From Roseiarcus sp963696665 (GTDB taxonomy: Bacteria; Pseudomonadota; Alphaproteobacteria; Rhizobiales; Beijerinckiaceae): a stretch of DNA of 64,000 nt. The notes below the pieces were generated by a model that was not told the DNA's origin, made no database searches, and worked only from the letters and a program-made list of their open reading frames with translations. Both the position numbers and the translations under genes were made by a program. Each line of letters begins with the position of its first letter. The stretch's first letter is position 1. This document shows, piece by piece, positions 27,288 through 36,394 of the stretch. Location of the stretch: positions 293,125-357,124 of the forward strand of contig CAVOLE010000039.1 of the NCBI GenBank assembly GCA_963696665.1. Direction: 5' to 3'.

Positions 27288-28013
27288 TCAGCGCTGCCGC
27301 TTGGCCTTTTCGCTCGCGGCGCCGAGAATATGCCGGTACGTGCCGTCGAAGACCGTGTTCGTCGCCGAGGTCCATTGCGTCTCGGCGGATAGGGTGGCGC
27401 GGCTCTGGTAGATGCGCCGCGACTGCAATTCGCGCTCGGCGGCTTCCTCGTCTGACATCGGGACGAGGTCGAATGTTGCCTCCTCCGGAAGGACCACAAT
27501 CTGGGCGAACGGCTCGCCCGGCCTGAAAATGTGCGTCTTGCCCTCGGGCGGCGATTTGAACACCAGGAAAAACATCATCGGCCACCACCGGCGTATGAGG
27601 GCGGGGACGGCGATTGGAGTGGTGTCCGTCGGGTCGGTGTAGAAACGCGGGTGCGGCTCCGTCCGAACCGCCCAGCCCTCCTCGACCTTGAGGTCAAGCG
27701 ACAGCTGGTAGGTGTAGTAGAGATCGCCGAACGGGCGGAATGGCGGCCACTGTCCGCCTTGTCCTTCGGGCGGGGGCCCGAAATCGCCTTCAAGCGCAAG
27801 CTTGCCCTCGTTCACGCTGACGCGCAATTCGTTTTCATACGGGTAGAACAATTCGATCCCGTAACGGGCGCCTTCCGAAAACGGGAGGCAGTGCCAGGCC
27901 TGCTCCATCGACCCGTCTTTTCGGGGCTGGCGTTCGCCGCCCCAGCCGGGGACGTCGAGCTTGGTGCGCCGTAGATTGAGGCCTGGAGTGAATGAGCGAT
28001 ATTTGACCTGCAT
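27288..28013 (-). CDS. Conserved hypothetical protein (resembles DUF6065-type)
   Basis: 241 residues from the ATG at 28013; the preceding open frame lacks a ribosome binding site. No signal peptide or membrane helix. Visible features are an N-terminal AWHCLPFSEGARYGIELFYP block, a FGDLYYTYQLSLDLKVEEGW block, a tryptophan/methionine patch (ALIRRWWPMMFFLVFKSP) and FRPGEPFAQIVVLPEEATFD. I only tentatively relate this order of motifs to the DUF6065 proteins that occur near sugar-modifying and surface-protein genes. It is in line with the glycosyltransferase gene upstream (about 100 bases), so a joint role in polysaccharide work is possible but unproven. Confidence 0.55.
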   Translation of the reverse strand: MQVKYRSFTPGLNLRRTKLDVPGWGGERQPRKDGSMEQAWHCLPFSEGARYGIELFYPYENELRVSVNEGKLALEGDFGPPPEGQGGQWPPFRPFGDLYYTYQLSLDLKVEEGWAVRTEPHPRFYTDPTDTTPIAVPALIRRWWPMMFFLVFKSPPEGKTHIFRPGEPFAQIVVLPEEATFDLVPMSDEEAAERELQSRRIYQSRATLSAETQWTSATNTVFDGTYRHILGAASEKAKRQR

Positions 28014-28115
28014 AGGCGAACCACCCCTGCCGCAATTGCGCAATTCAATGCGTTCGAGGCAGCCTTCGTTCCGGAGAGACGGCCCCATTCGAAACCGCGC
28101 TCTATTCGCCCCTAT

Positions 28116-29558
28116 TCAAATCAGCGCCTTCACGGTCTCGACCAGCTTCGGGATGTCGACCGCGTAAGAGAAGGTCGAGTCCTTCACATGCCGAGGCATG
28201 CTGGCCAGGGTCTCTGCGGACTGGCGCTGGAACAGCACGATATGTTCGAGCCCCAGCATCGCGCAGAAATGCGAGGACCATGGATCGTGCTGGCCCTCGG
28301 CGATGATCTCGACGATCTTCGTATCCGGCGGACAGAAGTAGGCGTTCGACAAGGCGGCGCCGAACTCGCACACGATGATCTTTGCCTGAGCGAAGAGCAG
28401 CGCCTGTTCGTCGAACTTGAGCTTGTCCGGCTGGATCGCGACAAAACCCAGCGCCTTGAGCGCCTCGATCATCGCCACCCGATTGGTGACGTTTCGGCTG
28501 TTTGACGAGCTGCGGCAAATGAGCACGCGCGGCGGCGTGCTCACGGCAGGCGCATGCTTCCGCACATTCGCGAGAATGCGGGCGAACGCTTCGCGGCTCT
28601 GCGGGTGCGCATTCTGGCTGCTGAGCCCCGTGAACCTGTTCGAGGTGACCGCATGTTCAAGAAAGACTGGCCTTGGCCTGATCTCTCTGATGAGGCCGTG
28701 CGGGACCTCGAGCCGGGCGATCAGAGCCCGCTGCCAGGGGCGCAGCGTCCAGGTCAGCATCGGCGCGCGCAGTCTCGCGCCGAGATCGATCAGCGGCACG
28801 ATGTCGTGCAGATAATGGCCGTAATTGTGCTTGTCCGATCCGGCGATCAGCAGATGCTCGCCAGCGATACGAGGGGCGCGCACGAGCCGCTCGAGATGGA
28901 GCCGGCGCTCGCGCGTCCCGTCCGCCGCCGTCCGCTCGGCGATCGCCTTGATCGATGACAGGTATCCCTCTCGAAACGGGACGATGAACGAGTGGCGCCA
29001 GACGCGGCCCTCGGGCGAAATGAGGAGGCCAAACGCCGGAAACCAATATTGATCGACGAGATGCTCGAGCGTCATCGCCGGCGCATGGACGGCATGATCG
29101 ATATAGTGGACGCGCTCTGCATTCGTCGAATTGACGCTGAACGGATGCAGCTGGGTTTGGTACTGCGCAGACCCCACGACCTCGCATTGCGAGAGCGAGG
29201 GCGGCAAGCGTCCCTCATAAGGGATGTCCCTCAGATTTGTCGCTTCGTCGAGAGCGACTGGGACGCCCTGGCTCGACACAGGCAGCGCGTCACGCAGAAG
29301 GCGCCGCAGGTTCCGCCACGGCGTGCGGACGGTGTCGCGCCAGGCCGCGTGCAGCGATCGGTTGAGGCGAACCAGCTTTTCGTTTTCGATTCTGTCGCGC
29401 GCCACGGCATTCCGCTGGCTGTCCAACAAGTCCGGTCCTGCTCCAACAGCGCAAGCGGCTCGCCGCCTGCTCAACCGCGGGTCTATGCCCGAACGCGCCG
29501 GCAGCGACAAGAGCGGCTTATCCACTGCGATCAGGACGGCCCGCGTGACTTTGCCCAT
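28116..29558 (-). CDS. Glycosyltransferase family 61 (DUF563) protein
   Basis: About 480 residues in the longest reading; the true start may lie further in, since the first 80 residues are poorly characteristic. The GT61 core is clear: GEHLLIAGSDKHNYGHYLHD with the conserved NYGHYLHD, then PPRVLICRSSSNSRNVTN, and the C-terminal block AKIIVCEFGAALSNAYFCPP followed by DTKIVEIIAE. Members transfer xylose, GlcNAc or related sugars; bacterial ones often sit in capsule or LPS loci. Acceptor and donor cannot be told from sequence. Probably co-transcribed with the 27288-28013 gene. Confidence 0.78.
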   Translation of the reverse strand: MGKVTRAVLIAVDKPLLSLPARSGIDPRLSRRRAACAVGAGPDLLDSQRNAVARDRIENEKLVRLNRSLHAAWRDTVRTPWRNLRRLLRDALPVSSQGVPVALDEATNLRDIPYEGRLPPSLSQCEVVGSAQYQTQLHPFSVNSTNAERVHYIDHAVHAPAMTLEHLVDQYWFPAFGLLISPEGRVWRHSFIVPFREGYLSSIKAIAERTAADGTRERRLHLERLVRAPRIAGEHLLIAGSDKHNYGHYLHDIVPLIDLGARLRAPMLTWTLRPWQRALIARLEVPHGLIREIRPRPVFLEHAVTSNRFTGLSSQNAHPQSREAFARILANVRKHAPAVSTPPRVLICRSSSNSRNVTNRVAMIEALKALGFVAIQPDKLKFDEQALLFAQAKIIVCEFGAALSNAYFCPPDTKIVEIIAEGQHDPWSSHFCAMLGLEHIVLFQRQSAETLASMPRHVKDSTFSYAVDIPKLVETVKALI

Positions 29559-29583
29559 TTCGGAGTTTAGCTCCGGTAAGGCT

Positions 29584-29715
29584 ATGGCCTTCCGATTCGT
29601 TCATACCGCCCGCGTCCACCTCGATTCGCCGCGGGCGACGCTAGCGCTGCCCGATTCAGAGCTGGCCGGCTTGATCGGCGAGGCGATGCGAAAAGCCTTC
29701 GCGGCTCTCGAATGA
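29584..29715 (+). pseudogene. Remnant of a second SbcD/YhaO-type nuclease N-terminus
   Basis: A 43-codon frame MAFRFVHTARVHLDSPRATL then ALPDSELAGLIGEAMRKAFA, ending four bases into the intact nuclease gene. It matches the first 45 residues of the metallophosphoesterase family, which normally read FRFVHTADLHLDSP; here the metal-binding Asp-Leu is replaced by Arg-Val. It therefore looks like the leftover 5' end of a related gene fused by deletion to the start of the next one. It could still be translated as a coupled leader peptide (AAGG site close before the ATG). Confidence 0.5.
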
Positions 29716-30942
29716 ATTTTCGCTTCCTGCACGCCGCGGATCTGCACCTTGGAAGTCCGTTCCTCGGCCTTGCGCAGAAGGACGACGAGGTCGCCGCGCG
29801 CTTCGCCAGGGCAAGCCGGAGCGCATTCGAAGACCTCGTCACGAAGGCGTTGGAGGAGGACGTTTCGTTTGTGGTGATCGCCGGCGACGTTTTCGATGGC
29901 GAGTGGAAGGACGCTTCCATCGCCCTCTTTCTGAACCGGCAATTGGCTCGTCTCTCAAATCGCGGCGTTCCAACATTCCTCTTGCGGGGCAATCATGACG
30001 CTGAAAGCCTCGTCACCAAATCCCTGACTTGGCCGGAGAACGTTTTTGAGTTTTCGACAAGGCGGCCGGAGACCCACCGCATCAAGGATTTACTCGTCGC
30101 GCTGCACGGACGCGGCTTTTCGCATCGTGAAGTGGTTGAGAATTACGCTGTCAACTATCCGGAACCCGTAGCCGGTTGGTTCAATATCGGCGTCCTGCAT
30201 ACCGCTTGCGGGCGCACCGGCCATGAGAACTATGCGCCTTGCACGACTGCTGATCTCGCCGCGCGCGGCTATGACTATTGGGCGCTTGGCCACGTCCACG
30301 CCTTCGAAATCGTCTCGCGCGATCCATGGATCGTCTATCCCGGCAATCTCCAGGGCCGCAGCATCAGAGAATGCGGAGGAAGAGGCGCGGTCATCGTGGA
30401 GGTCGCGGACGGGGTCGTATCGGAGGTGAGGCGCGTTTTGACGGACCACGCGCGCTGGGCGGAGGTCGTCGTTGACGCGACGCATCACGGCGATGAGACC
30501 GAGCTTCTTCGCGCGGTCGAGGCCGAAGTGCGCCCGCATGCCGAAATGGCGGAAGGGCGGCTGCTCGCGGTGCGGGTCATCCTGACGGGCGCGACGAAAT
30601 TGCATGGGCGGTTCATCGCGGATCGGGACCGTTTACGCGACGAGGTGGAGGCGGCGGCGCAGCGGTGCGCTGACGATATCTGGCTCGAACGGCTGCGCAT
30701 CGAAACGGCGCAGCTGGAGGCGCCGGCGCGGCGATGCGGCGCTAGCGGAAATCGATTTGGCCGCGGCGCTGCAGAAATGCGAGGCGGACGCCGCGCTGCG
30801 GGCGCGTGTGGCCGATCTCGTCAGGACGGTCCAGGACAAGCTCCCCGGGGGGATGGCGGAAGACGCAAGCGTAGCGCTCGACCTCGATTCGATCCTGGCC
30901 GAAGCTCGCGCGCTGGCGCTGGGCCGCACGGCGGAGGCCTGA
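29712..30942 (+). pseudogene. yhaO: YhaO/SbcD-like DNA repair exonuclease, frameshifted near its 3' end
   Basis: Metal-dependent nuclease subunit that acts with an SMC-like ATPase on DNA ends. All metallophosphoesterase motifs are present: HAADLHLGSPFLG, IAGDVFDGEW, LLRGNHDAESL, NIGVLHTACGR and WALGHVHAFEIV. The frame is correct to about codon 340 (QLEAPAR), after which the protein's natural C-terminus (GDAALAEIDLAAALQK to ALALGRTAEA, stop 30942) is in the +1 frame. One extra base near 30730 in a GCGCGGCG run explains it. Only the C-terminal capping region is affected, so a read-on product could keep the catalytic domain. Six bases separate it from yhaN. Confidence 0.8.
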
Positions 30943-30948
30943 CGCGCC

Positions 30949-33900
30949 GTGCGGCTTCTCAGCCTCGAGCTGGAGAAGTTCGGCGCCTTCGCGGACCTTC
31001 GGATCGCATTCCGGCCAGACGCCCGGCTGCATGTCGTCTACGGACCGAACGAGGCGGGCAAATCGACCGCGCTCGCCGCCGTCGGCGCCCTCCTTTTCGG
31101 CGTGCCGGAGCGGACGCCATATGCGTCTCGCTTCCCCGGCCAGTTGCGCGTCGGCGCGGAGATTGCGGCGGCCGACGGTCGCCGCCTCAAGTTCTGGCGG
31201 CGCAAGGGGCGCAGGACGACGCTCCTGGACGGCGCCGGCGACCCGCTGCCTGAGGACGCGCTGGCCCCGTTTCTCGGCGGGCTCAGCCGGGAAGTGTTCG
31301 AGCGGTCGTTCGGACTGGACGCGGCGAAGCTCAGAGCCGGCGGCGAGGAAATGTTGCAGGCGGACGGCGACGTTGGCGCGAGCCTCTTGGCGGCGGCGTC
31401 CGGCCTGCGGGGTCTCGCCGAACTGCGCCGCTCGCTTGAAGGCGAAGCGGACGGTGTTTTCGCCCCGCGCGCCAGCAAGGACCGCCGCTTCTACCAGGCG
31501 CTCGAGCGCTTCAACGCTGCGCGCGTCGCAATTCGCGAAAAAGAGCTCCGCAGCGATGCATGGATAAAGCTTAACAAGGACATCGAGGAGCTTGGCCACG
31601 AGTTGGACCGGCTTCGCGCCGCGCGCCGCGCCGGCGACATGGAGCGGTCTCGGTTGAGCCGGCTGAAACGTGCAGCGCCGCTTCTCAACCCAATTCGGGA
31701 GGCGGAGGAGGCGCTGGCGTCCTTTGGCGATCTGCCCGACCTGGCGCCCGGCATGGCGCAGGGCTTGCGAGAGGCGCTCGATGAATTGCGCGTCGGTGGC
31801 GAGGAAGCGGAGCGGGCGCGGGTCGAAGAAGAACGCCTTGCCCAGGATCTGGCGAGCATCGAGGTTGACGAGGCGGCGCTCGCCGATGCTGAGGCGATCG
31901 AGGAGCTGTTTCAGGCAAGCGGCGGCTACAGGGACGCAAAACGCGATCTTCCGGCCGTTCAGCGCGAGGCTGACGGCTTCCTCGCGGCGCTTGATCGTCA
32001 TGCGCGATCGCTGGGTTTGCCCGACATCGGCTCGCTCGAAGCACGGCGGCCGCCGGAAGCCGCGAAGTCGCAGGCGCGCAAGCTGATCAAGCAGGGGCGC
32101 GAAGCGGAAGCGTCAGCGAACGCGAAGGCTGATCAAGTCTCGCAGGCTGAGAAGGCTTATGAGCGGGCGCGCATGACGCGAGAGACGCAGGGCGGGGACC
32201 TTGATCCCACATCGTTGCGCGAAAAATATGCTGCGCTGGGCAAGGTTGCCGAGCTGGCGCGCAGGGTCTCTGACAATCGGATCGCGCTGACGAACGAAAC
32301 TGTCGAGCTCGCAGACGCCGCCGCGAGACTCGACCCGCCGGTCGCCGACCTTGAAGCGCTGGCGAGGCTGCCTATGCCGCGCTCCGAGGATCTTGCTCAA
32401 CTTGCAGACGCCTTGGAGGCGGCCTCGCGCGGGGCGCGCGAAGCCTTAAGGGCGAAGGAGGCCGTAGAAAAGGAGATCGAAGAAACGACTGCGCGCCTTG
32501 CACGGCTTGCGGCTGGCCGGCCTCTGGCTACGGCCGACCGCATCGTCGAGGCGCGGGCGCGCCGCGAGACCGCTTGGGGACGAGTGCGCGCGGCGCTGTT
32601 CGCGCCGCCCGAGGCTGCGCCGCAGGTCTCGCTCGTAGTGAAGGTCACGGAATTCGAGCGCCTCAATGGCGAGGCGGATCGTTTGGCTGACGACGCGATC
32701 GCAGACGCGGCGCGTCTGGCCGAGCACGGGCTGGAGACCCTGCGGCTCGACGAACAGACGCGCCGGTACGCTTTGGCGCAGGCCGCTGAGGCGCGCGCGG
32801 CAGGGCTGGTCGCGGAAACCGATGAGAGTTGGCGATACCTCTGGAAACGCGTCTGCGCCGCCCCACATTCGCCCGCGAGGATGCGGGAATGGTCCGGCCG
32901 CGTCGAGCAATTGATGAAGACGCGCGACAAGCTCGCTGCGCGCCGGACCGAGCTCGAAGCGAATGAAGCCGACCTGAGACGCATCGAGCCGGTTCTGCAG
33001 GCGCTGAGCCTTGCGGCCGGATTGAGCGAGATCGAGGGCCTCGATAACATCCGGCTGGCGGAGCGGTTCGAGCGGCGTCTGGAGGAGGTCACGCGCGTCT
33101 GGGAGAGATCGCGCGACGTTGAGACCAGGCTCGCCGAAGCGGGCCGGCGTCTTGAGGAAGCGCAAGCCGAAGCCGCCGCCGGCGAGGCCAAGTTGGAGGA
33201 TTGGCGTCGTCGCTGGCGCCTCGCAGTCGCCGCTCTCGGTCTCGAAGCCGATGCGTCGATCGAAGGAGCCGAGACCGCGCTCGAGGTTTGGGACAAGGCG
33301 TTCAACGACGGCGAAAACCACCGCAACCGGATGCGCCGCGTCGCCGGCATCCAGCGAAACATGAGCGACTTCGAGACCGACGCCCGCGCGCTCGTACAAC
33401 GCTGCGCGCCTACGGCTGCGGATCTGCCCGCGGAGACGGCTGCGCGTCTTCTGCACGAGCGCCTTGTTGCGGCGCGGACGGCTCAAACAAAGCGTCACGC
33501 TGCGGCCGAGCTGGCGGCGGTAGCTCGGAAAGCGGTCGACGAGGCGCGGGCTCGCCTCGACAGGGCGAAGGAGACAATGACGACGCGCGCTGCGCAGCTC
33601 CCGGCGGGCTCCGATCCGGCGGCCCTGCTGGCGCGCGAGGCCGAGCGTTCCCGCCTCGCCGAGACGCTCCGCCAGCAGCGGCTCCGTCTCGCCGATCTCT
33701 CCGACGGGGTCGACGAAGCACGGTTGATCGGGGAGATGAACGCGTTCGATCCGGACGCCGCCGTGGCAAGTCTGACGGAACTGGAGCGCCGGGACGAAGA
33801 CCTGGCTCAGCAGGAAAAGGATCGCTACGTGGAACGCGATCGGCTCATTAGGAAGCGCGGGGACTTCGAAAGCGGCATTGGAGCCGAGGCCGCGCTGCAG

Positions 33901-34425
33901 CAGCGCCGCAACGCGGAGGCCGAGCTTGTGGAGGCGGCCCGCCGTTGGGCGGTGTTGAAGGCGGCTTCCGCACTGCTCGGGGGCGCGCTCGATCACCACA
34001 GGGCGCAGCGACGCGACCCCTTGATGGCCCGCGCTGGCGAAGCCTTCGCAACCTTGACGGGCGGCGCCTTTGCCGGGCTGGATCAGGGTTTCGACAACGA
34101 CGACGATGAGCCCAAGCTTGAGGCTTGCCGGGCCAACGGGGAAAGGGCGCCGGTGGCGCATTTGAGCGAAGGCGCGCGCGATCAGCTCTATCTGGCGCTA
34201 CGGCTTGCCTATATCGAGGACTATGCCGCGCGCGCCGAGGCGCCGCCATTTATCGGCGACGACCTTTTCGCCAGCTTTGACGATTCCCGCACGCGCCACG
34301 GTCTCGAAGCGCTTGCGGCGATCGGCGACCGCATTCAGCCGATCCTGTTCACGCACGAGCTGCATGTCCTCGAAGACGCGCGCATCCGTCTCGGGGATGC
34401 GGTGGACATCATTCAGATCGGCTGA
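30949..34425 (+). CDS. yhaN: YhaN-like SMC/Rad50-family ATPase
   Basis: 1158 residues, GTG start. The N-terminal part holds Walker A in VVYGPNEAGKSTALAAVGAL and the YhaN-specific LGGLSREVFERSFGLDAAKL. Residues about 190-1000 are long heptad-rich, arginine/glutamate-rich coiled coils (for example ERARVEEERLAQDLASIE). The C-terminal ATPase part has the signature VAHLSEGARDQLYLALRLAY and Walker B in APPFIGDDLFASFDDSRTRH. Together with the adjacent nuclease it forms an SbcCD-like DNA-end processing complex as in the Bacillus YhaO-YhaN pair. Full length, no breaks. Confidence 0.88.
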   Translation: MRLLSLELEKFGAFADLRIAFRPDARLHVVYGPNEAGKSTALAAVGALLFGVPERTPYASRFPGQLRVGAEIAAADGRRLKFWRRKGRRTTLLDGAGDPLPEDALAPFLGGLSREVFERSFGLDAAKLRAGGEEMLQADGDVGASLLAAASGLRGLAELRRSLEGEADGVFAPRASKDRRFYQALERFNAARVAIREKELRSDAWIKLNKDIEELGHELDRLRAARRAGDMERSRLSRLKRAAPLLNPIREAEEALASFGDLPDLAPGMAQGLREALDELRVGGEEAERARVEEERLAQDLASIEVDEAALADAEAIEELFQASGGYRDAKRDLPAVQREADGFLAALDRHARSLGLPDIGSLEARRPPEAAKSQARKLIKQGREAEASANAKADQVSQAEKAYERARMTRETQGGDLDPTSLREKYAALGKVAELARRVSDNRIALTNETVELADAAARLDPPVADLEALARLPMPRSEDLAQLADALEAASRGAREALRAKEAVEKEIEETTARLARLAAGRPLATADRIVEARARRETAWGRVRAALFAPPEAAPQVSLVVKVTEFERLNGEADRLADDAIADAARLAEHGLETLRLDEQTRRYALAQAAEARAAGLVAETDESWRYLWKRVCAAPHSPARMREWSGRVEQLMKTRDKLAARRTELEANEADLRRIEPVLQALSLAAGLSEIEGLDNIRLAERFERRLEEVTRVWERSRDVETRLAEAGRRLEEAQAEAAAGEAKLEDWRRRWRLAVAALGLEADASIEGAETALEVWDKAFNDGENHRNRMRRVAGIQRNMSDFETDARALVQRCAPTAADLPAETAARLLHERLVAARTAQTKRHAAAELAAVARKAVDEARARLDRAKETMTTRAAQLPAGSDPAALLAREAERSRLAETLRQQRLRLADLSDGVDEARLIGEMNAFDPDAAVASLTELERRDEDLAQQEKDRYVERDRLIRKRGDFESGIGAEAALQQRRNAEAELVEAARRWAVLKAASALLGGALDHHRAQRRDPLMARAGEAFATLTGGAFAGLDQGFDNDDDEPKLEACRANGERAPVAHLSEGARDQLYLALRLAYIEDYAARAEAPPFIGDDLFASFDDSRTRHGLEALAAIGDRIQPILFTHELHVLEDARIRLGDAVDIIQIG

Positions 34426-34463
34426 TTGCGATGGATTTGGCCCCGCTCGCGGGCCGATGTCAT

Positions 34464-34488
34464 GGAACCCTCTCGCGCAATTTGAGTT
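34464..34488 (+). promoter_or_regulatory. Possible EcfG-type promoter of the DUF3175 gene
   Basis: GGAAC (34464-34468), 16 bases, AGTT (34485-34488); one mismatch to the CGTT element of general stress promoters. 37 bases ahead of the ATG. Confidence 0.35.
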
Positions 34489-34525
34489 ATGGATTGTCAG
34501 CGCCGCTACATGAAGGAGCGGGCCC

Positions 34526-34822
34526 ATGCCGGAGCGCCAGCGAAAGACCCGATGGTCGGCGGACGTGAGCGCGCATTCGGACGCGCTCAATCTCGAACCG
34601 AAAGTGTTTGAAAAGGAAACCGCCGGAGCTATCGCCGCGTCGCTCAAGCGCTCGGCCGAGTCCAGCGACCGGCGGAAAACGGGCGCTTTCCGGTCAGCGA
34701 TGTCGATGTTGACCTTCTACATCAATCGCGCGGGGCGAAACCTACCCGCCGAGCGGAAGCACACGCTCGAAGCGGCGAAAGGAAAATTACGCGAATTGTT
34801 TGGACGCGGTCGCCGCGCATAG
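34526..34822 (+). CDS. DUF3175 family protein
   Basis: 98 residues, ATG after a GGAGCGGG stretch. The family pattern is complete: RWSADVSAHSDALNLEPKVF, IAASLKRSAESSDRRK, then FRSAMSMLTFYINRAGRNLP and a basic end LEAAKGKLRELFGR. DUF3175 proteins are small basic cytoplasmic proteins of unknown role, common in bacteria with stress sigma-factor regulons. A possible EcfG promoter precedes it. The lysine/arginine content would suit nucleic-acid contact, but that is speculation. Confidence 0.85.
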   Translation: MPERQRKTRWSADVSAHSDALNLEPKVFEKETAGAIAASLKRSAESSDRRKTGAFRSAMSMLTFYINRAGRNLPAERKHTLEAAKGKLRELFGRGRRA

Positions 34823-34902
34823 TTCGACCCGCGGAGGTTTTCATGGGCCCCGCCAGCTCGGACGGGACGCCGGAGCCGATCGCTGGAACAAGGAGCATCA
34901 TA

Positions 34903-35091
34903 ATGGCCAAGCGTACGCCTCCACCTGGCTCTGAGCCTCAGCCGAGCCTGCCCCATGAGCATGATCGAGAAGAGCGGCAGCCCTACGCGAAAGAGGTCGA
35001 GGACTATAAGCACAGCGTGGCCAACCCGCCCGAAGAGCAGGGCGGGCGTGAGGCGAATCGTAGAACCACAATAGCGCCGATGAAGAAATGA
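34903..35091 (+). CDS. Small hydrophilic hypothetical protein
   Basis: 62 residues from an ATG with a good AAGGAG site seven bases ahead. Very polar and proline-rich (MAKRTPPPGSEPQPSLPHEH, then RQPYAKEVEDYKHSVANPPE), probably disordered. It follows the DUF3175 gene by 80 bases on the same strand. I recognise no domain. The longer frame from 34843 lacks a ribosome binding site. Confidence 0.5.
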   Translation: MAKRTPPPGSEPQPSLPHEHDREERQPYAKEVEDYKHSVANPPEEQGGREANRRTTIAPMKK

Positions 35092-35168
35092 CGCTCGGCG
35101 CGACAAGCTGGTTAGGCTACGCCGCGCGATACGAGCCTGAGGACGGCGCAACAGCAAGGCGAAAGCCG

Positions 35169-35197
35169 CTGTCGTAAAACTGTCGTCTATCTGTCGC
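35169..35197 (+). promoter_or_regulatory. Triple PHO box upstream of pstS
   Basis: Three direct 7-mers CTGTCGT (35169-35175), CTGTCGT (35180-35186) and CTGTCGC (35191-35197), each separated by four bases (AAAA, CTAT): the 11-base period of PhoB binding sites. PhoB itself is encoded at the end of the operon, so the circuit is self-contained and should be induced by phosphate starvation. Confidence 0.88.
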
Positions 35198-35284
35198 AAT
35201 AGGCATACCGAGCGGGCCTACAAAGGAGGTCGTCCGCGCCATCGCCGCGGCCGCACGATCACTGCAACGCATGAGAGACGTTCA

Positions 35285-36307
35285 ATGAGACTGACCAATT
35301 TTATTCGGATCGTTGCGTTCGCGGTAGGCGCCGCGACCGTCACGATTGCGCAAGCCGCCGATATCTCCGGCGCTGGGGCCACCTTTCCATTCCCGATCTA
35401 CGCCAAATGGGCTGATGCTTATAAAAAGGACACCGGGAGCGGGCTGAACTATCAGTCCATTGGATCGGGCGCCGGCATCAAGCAAATCAAGGCGAGAACC
35501 GTGACGTTCGGCGCGACCGACGCCCCGTTGGAGCCGGCGCAGCTCGATAAGGCCGGTCTTGCGCAATGGCCGATGGTGATGGGCGGCATCGTCGCCGTCG
35601 TGAATCTTCCCGGCGTGAAGCCAGGCGGCATCGTCATCGACGGGCCGACCCTGGCCAATATCTATCTCGGCAAAATCACCAAATGGAACGATCCGGCGCT
35701 CAAGGCGCTCAATCCGAAGCTCGACCTGCCCAATCTCCCGATCGTGTCGATCCATCGCGCCGACGGCTCGGGCACGACCTTCAACTTCACCTACTATCTC
35801 GCTGAAGTCTCGCCGGACTGGAAATCGCAGGTCGGAGTGGCGACGACGGTTGACTGGCCAGGCGGCATCGGCGCCAAGGGCAATGACGGCATAGCCAACA
35901 ACGTCGCGACAACGCAGGGCGCGATAGGCTATGTCGAGTTCGCTTACGCTGACCAGAACAAGTTGACCTACGCCAGCATGGCCAACAAGGACGGCAAAGT
36001 CGTCCCCCCGACGATGGAGTCCTTCCAGGCCGCCGCGGCCAACGCCGATTGGGCGAAGGCCCCGGGCTTCTACCTGATCCTGGCCAATCAGCCGGGCGAC
36101 AAGTCGTGGCCGATGACAGCCGCCACATTCATTCTGTTGCCCAAGGATCCGCCGAATAAAGCCGCCGCGAAGGACGCGATCGACTTTTTCAAGTGGGCTT
36201 ATGAGAAGGGCGACAAGATGGCGGAAGGCCTCGACTACGTCCCGATGCCTGATAACGTGGTGGCGCTGGTCGAGAAGATGTGGGCGTCCGACATCAAGCT
36301 GAAATAA
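35285..36307 (+). CDS. pstS: Phosphate ABC transporter, periplasmic phosphate-binding protein PstS
   Basis: 340 residues with a Sec signal peptide (IRIVAFAVGAATVTIAQAAD, cleavage near AQAAD). The mature protein starts with ISGAGATFPFPIYAKWADAY and contains the phosphate-contacting loops YQSIGSGAGIKQIKARTVTF, GATDAPL and SIHRADGSGTTFNFTYYLAE. Captures inorganic phosphate in the periplasm and hands it to PstCA. First gene of pstSCAB-phoU-phoB behind the triple PHO box. Confidence 0.95.
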   Translation: MRLTNFIRIVAFAVGAATVTIAQAADISGAGATFPFPIYAKWADAYKKDTGSGLNYQSIGSGAGIKQIKARTVTFGATDAPLEPAQLDKAGLAQWPMVMGGIVAVVNLPGVKPGGIVIDGPTLANIYLGKITKWNDPALKALNPKLDLPNLPIVSIHRADGSGTTFNFTYYLAEVSPDWKSQVGVATTVDWPGGIGAKGNDGIANNVATTQGAIGYVEFAYADQNKLTYASMANKDGKVVPPTMESFQAAAANADWAKAPGFYLILANQPGDKSWPMTAATFILLPKDPPNKAAAKDAIDFFKWAYEKGDKMAEGLDYVPMPDNVVALVEKMWASDIKLK

Positions 36308-36394
36308 GGCGTCAGTGGACTGGCGGGCGGGGCGCATCCCACGAAGGCGCGTCTCCCCGGTCGCACGGTTCCAGAGCAAGGCTGAAGATCCGCG

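Noticed and set aside
32446..34161. 571-codon minus-strand open frame inside yhaN
   Set aside because: Antisense shadow of the coiled-coil region.
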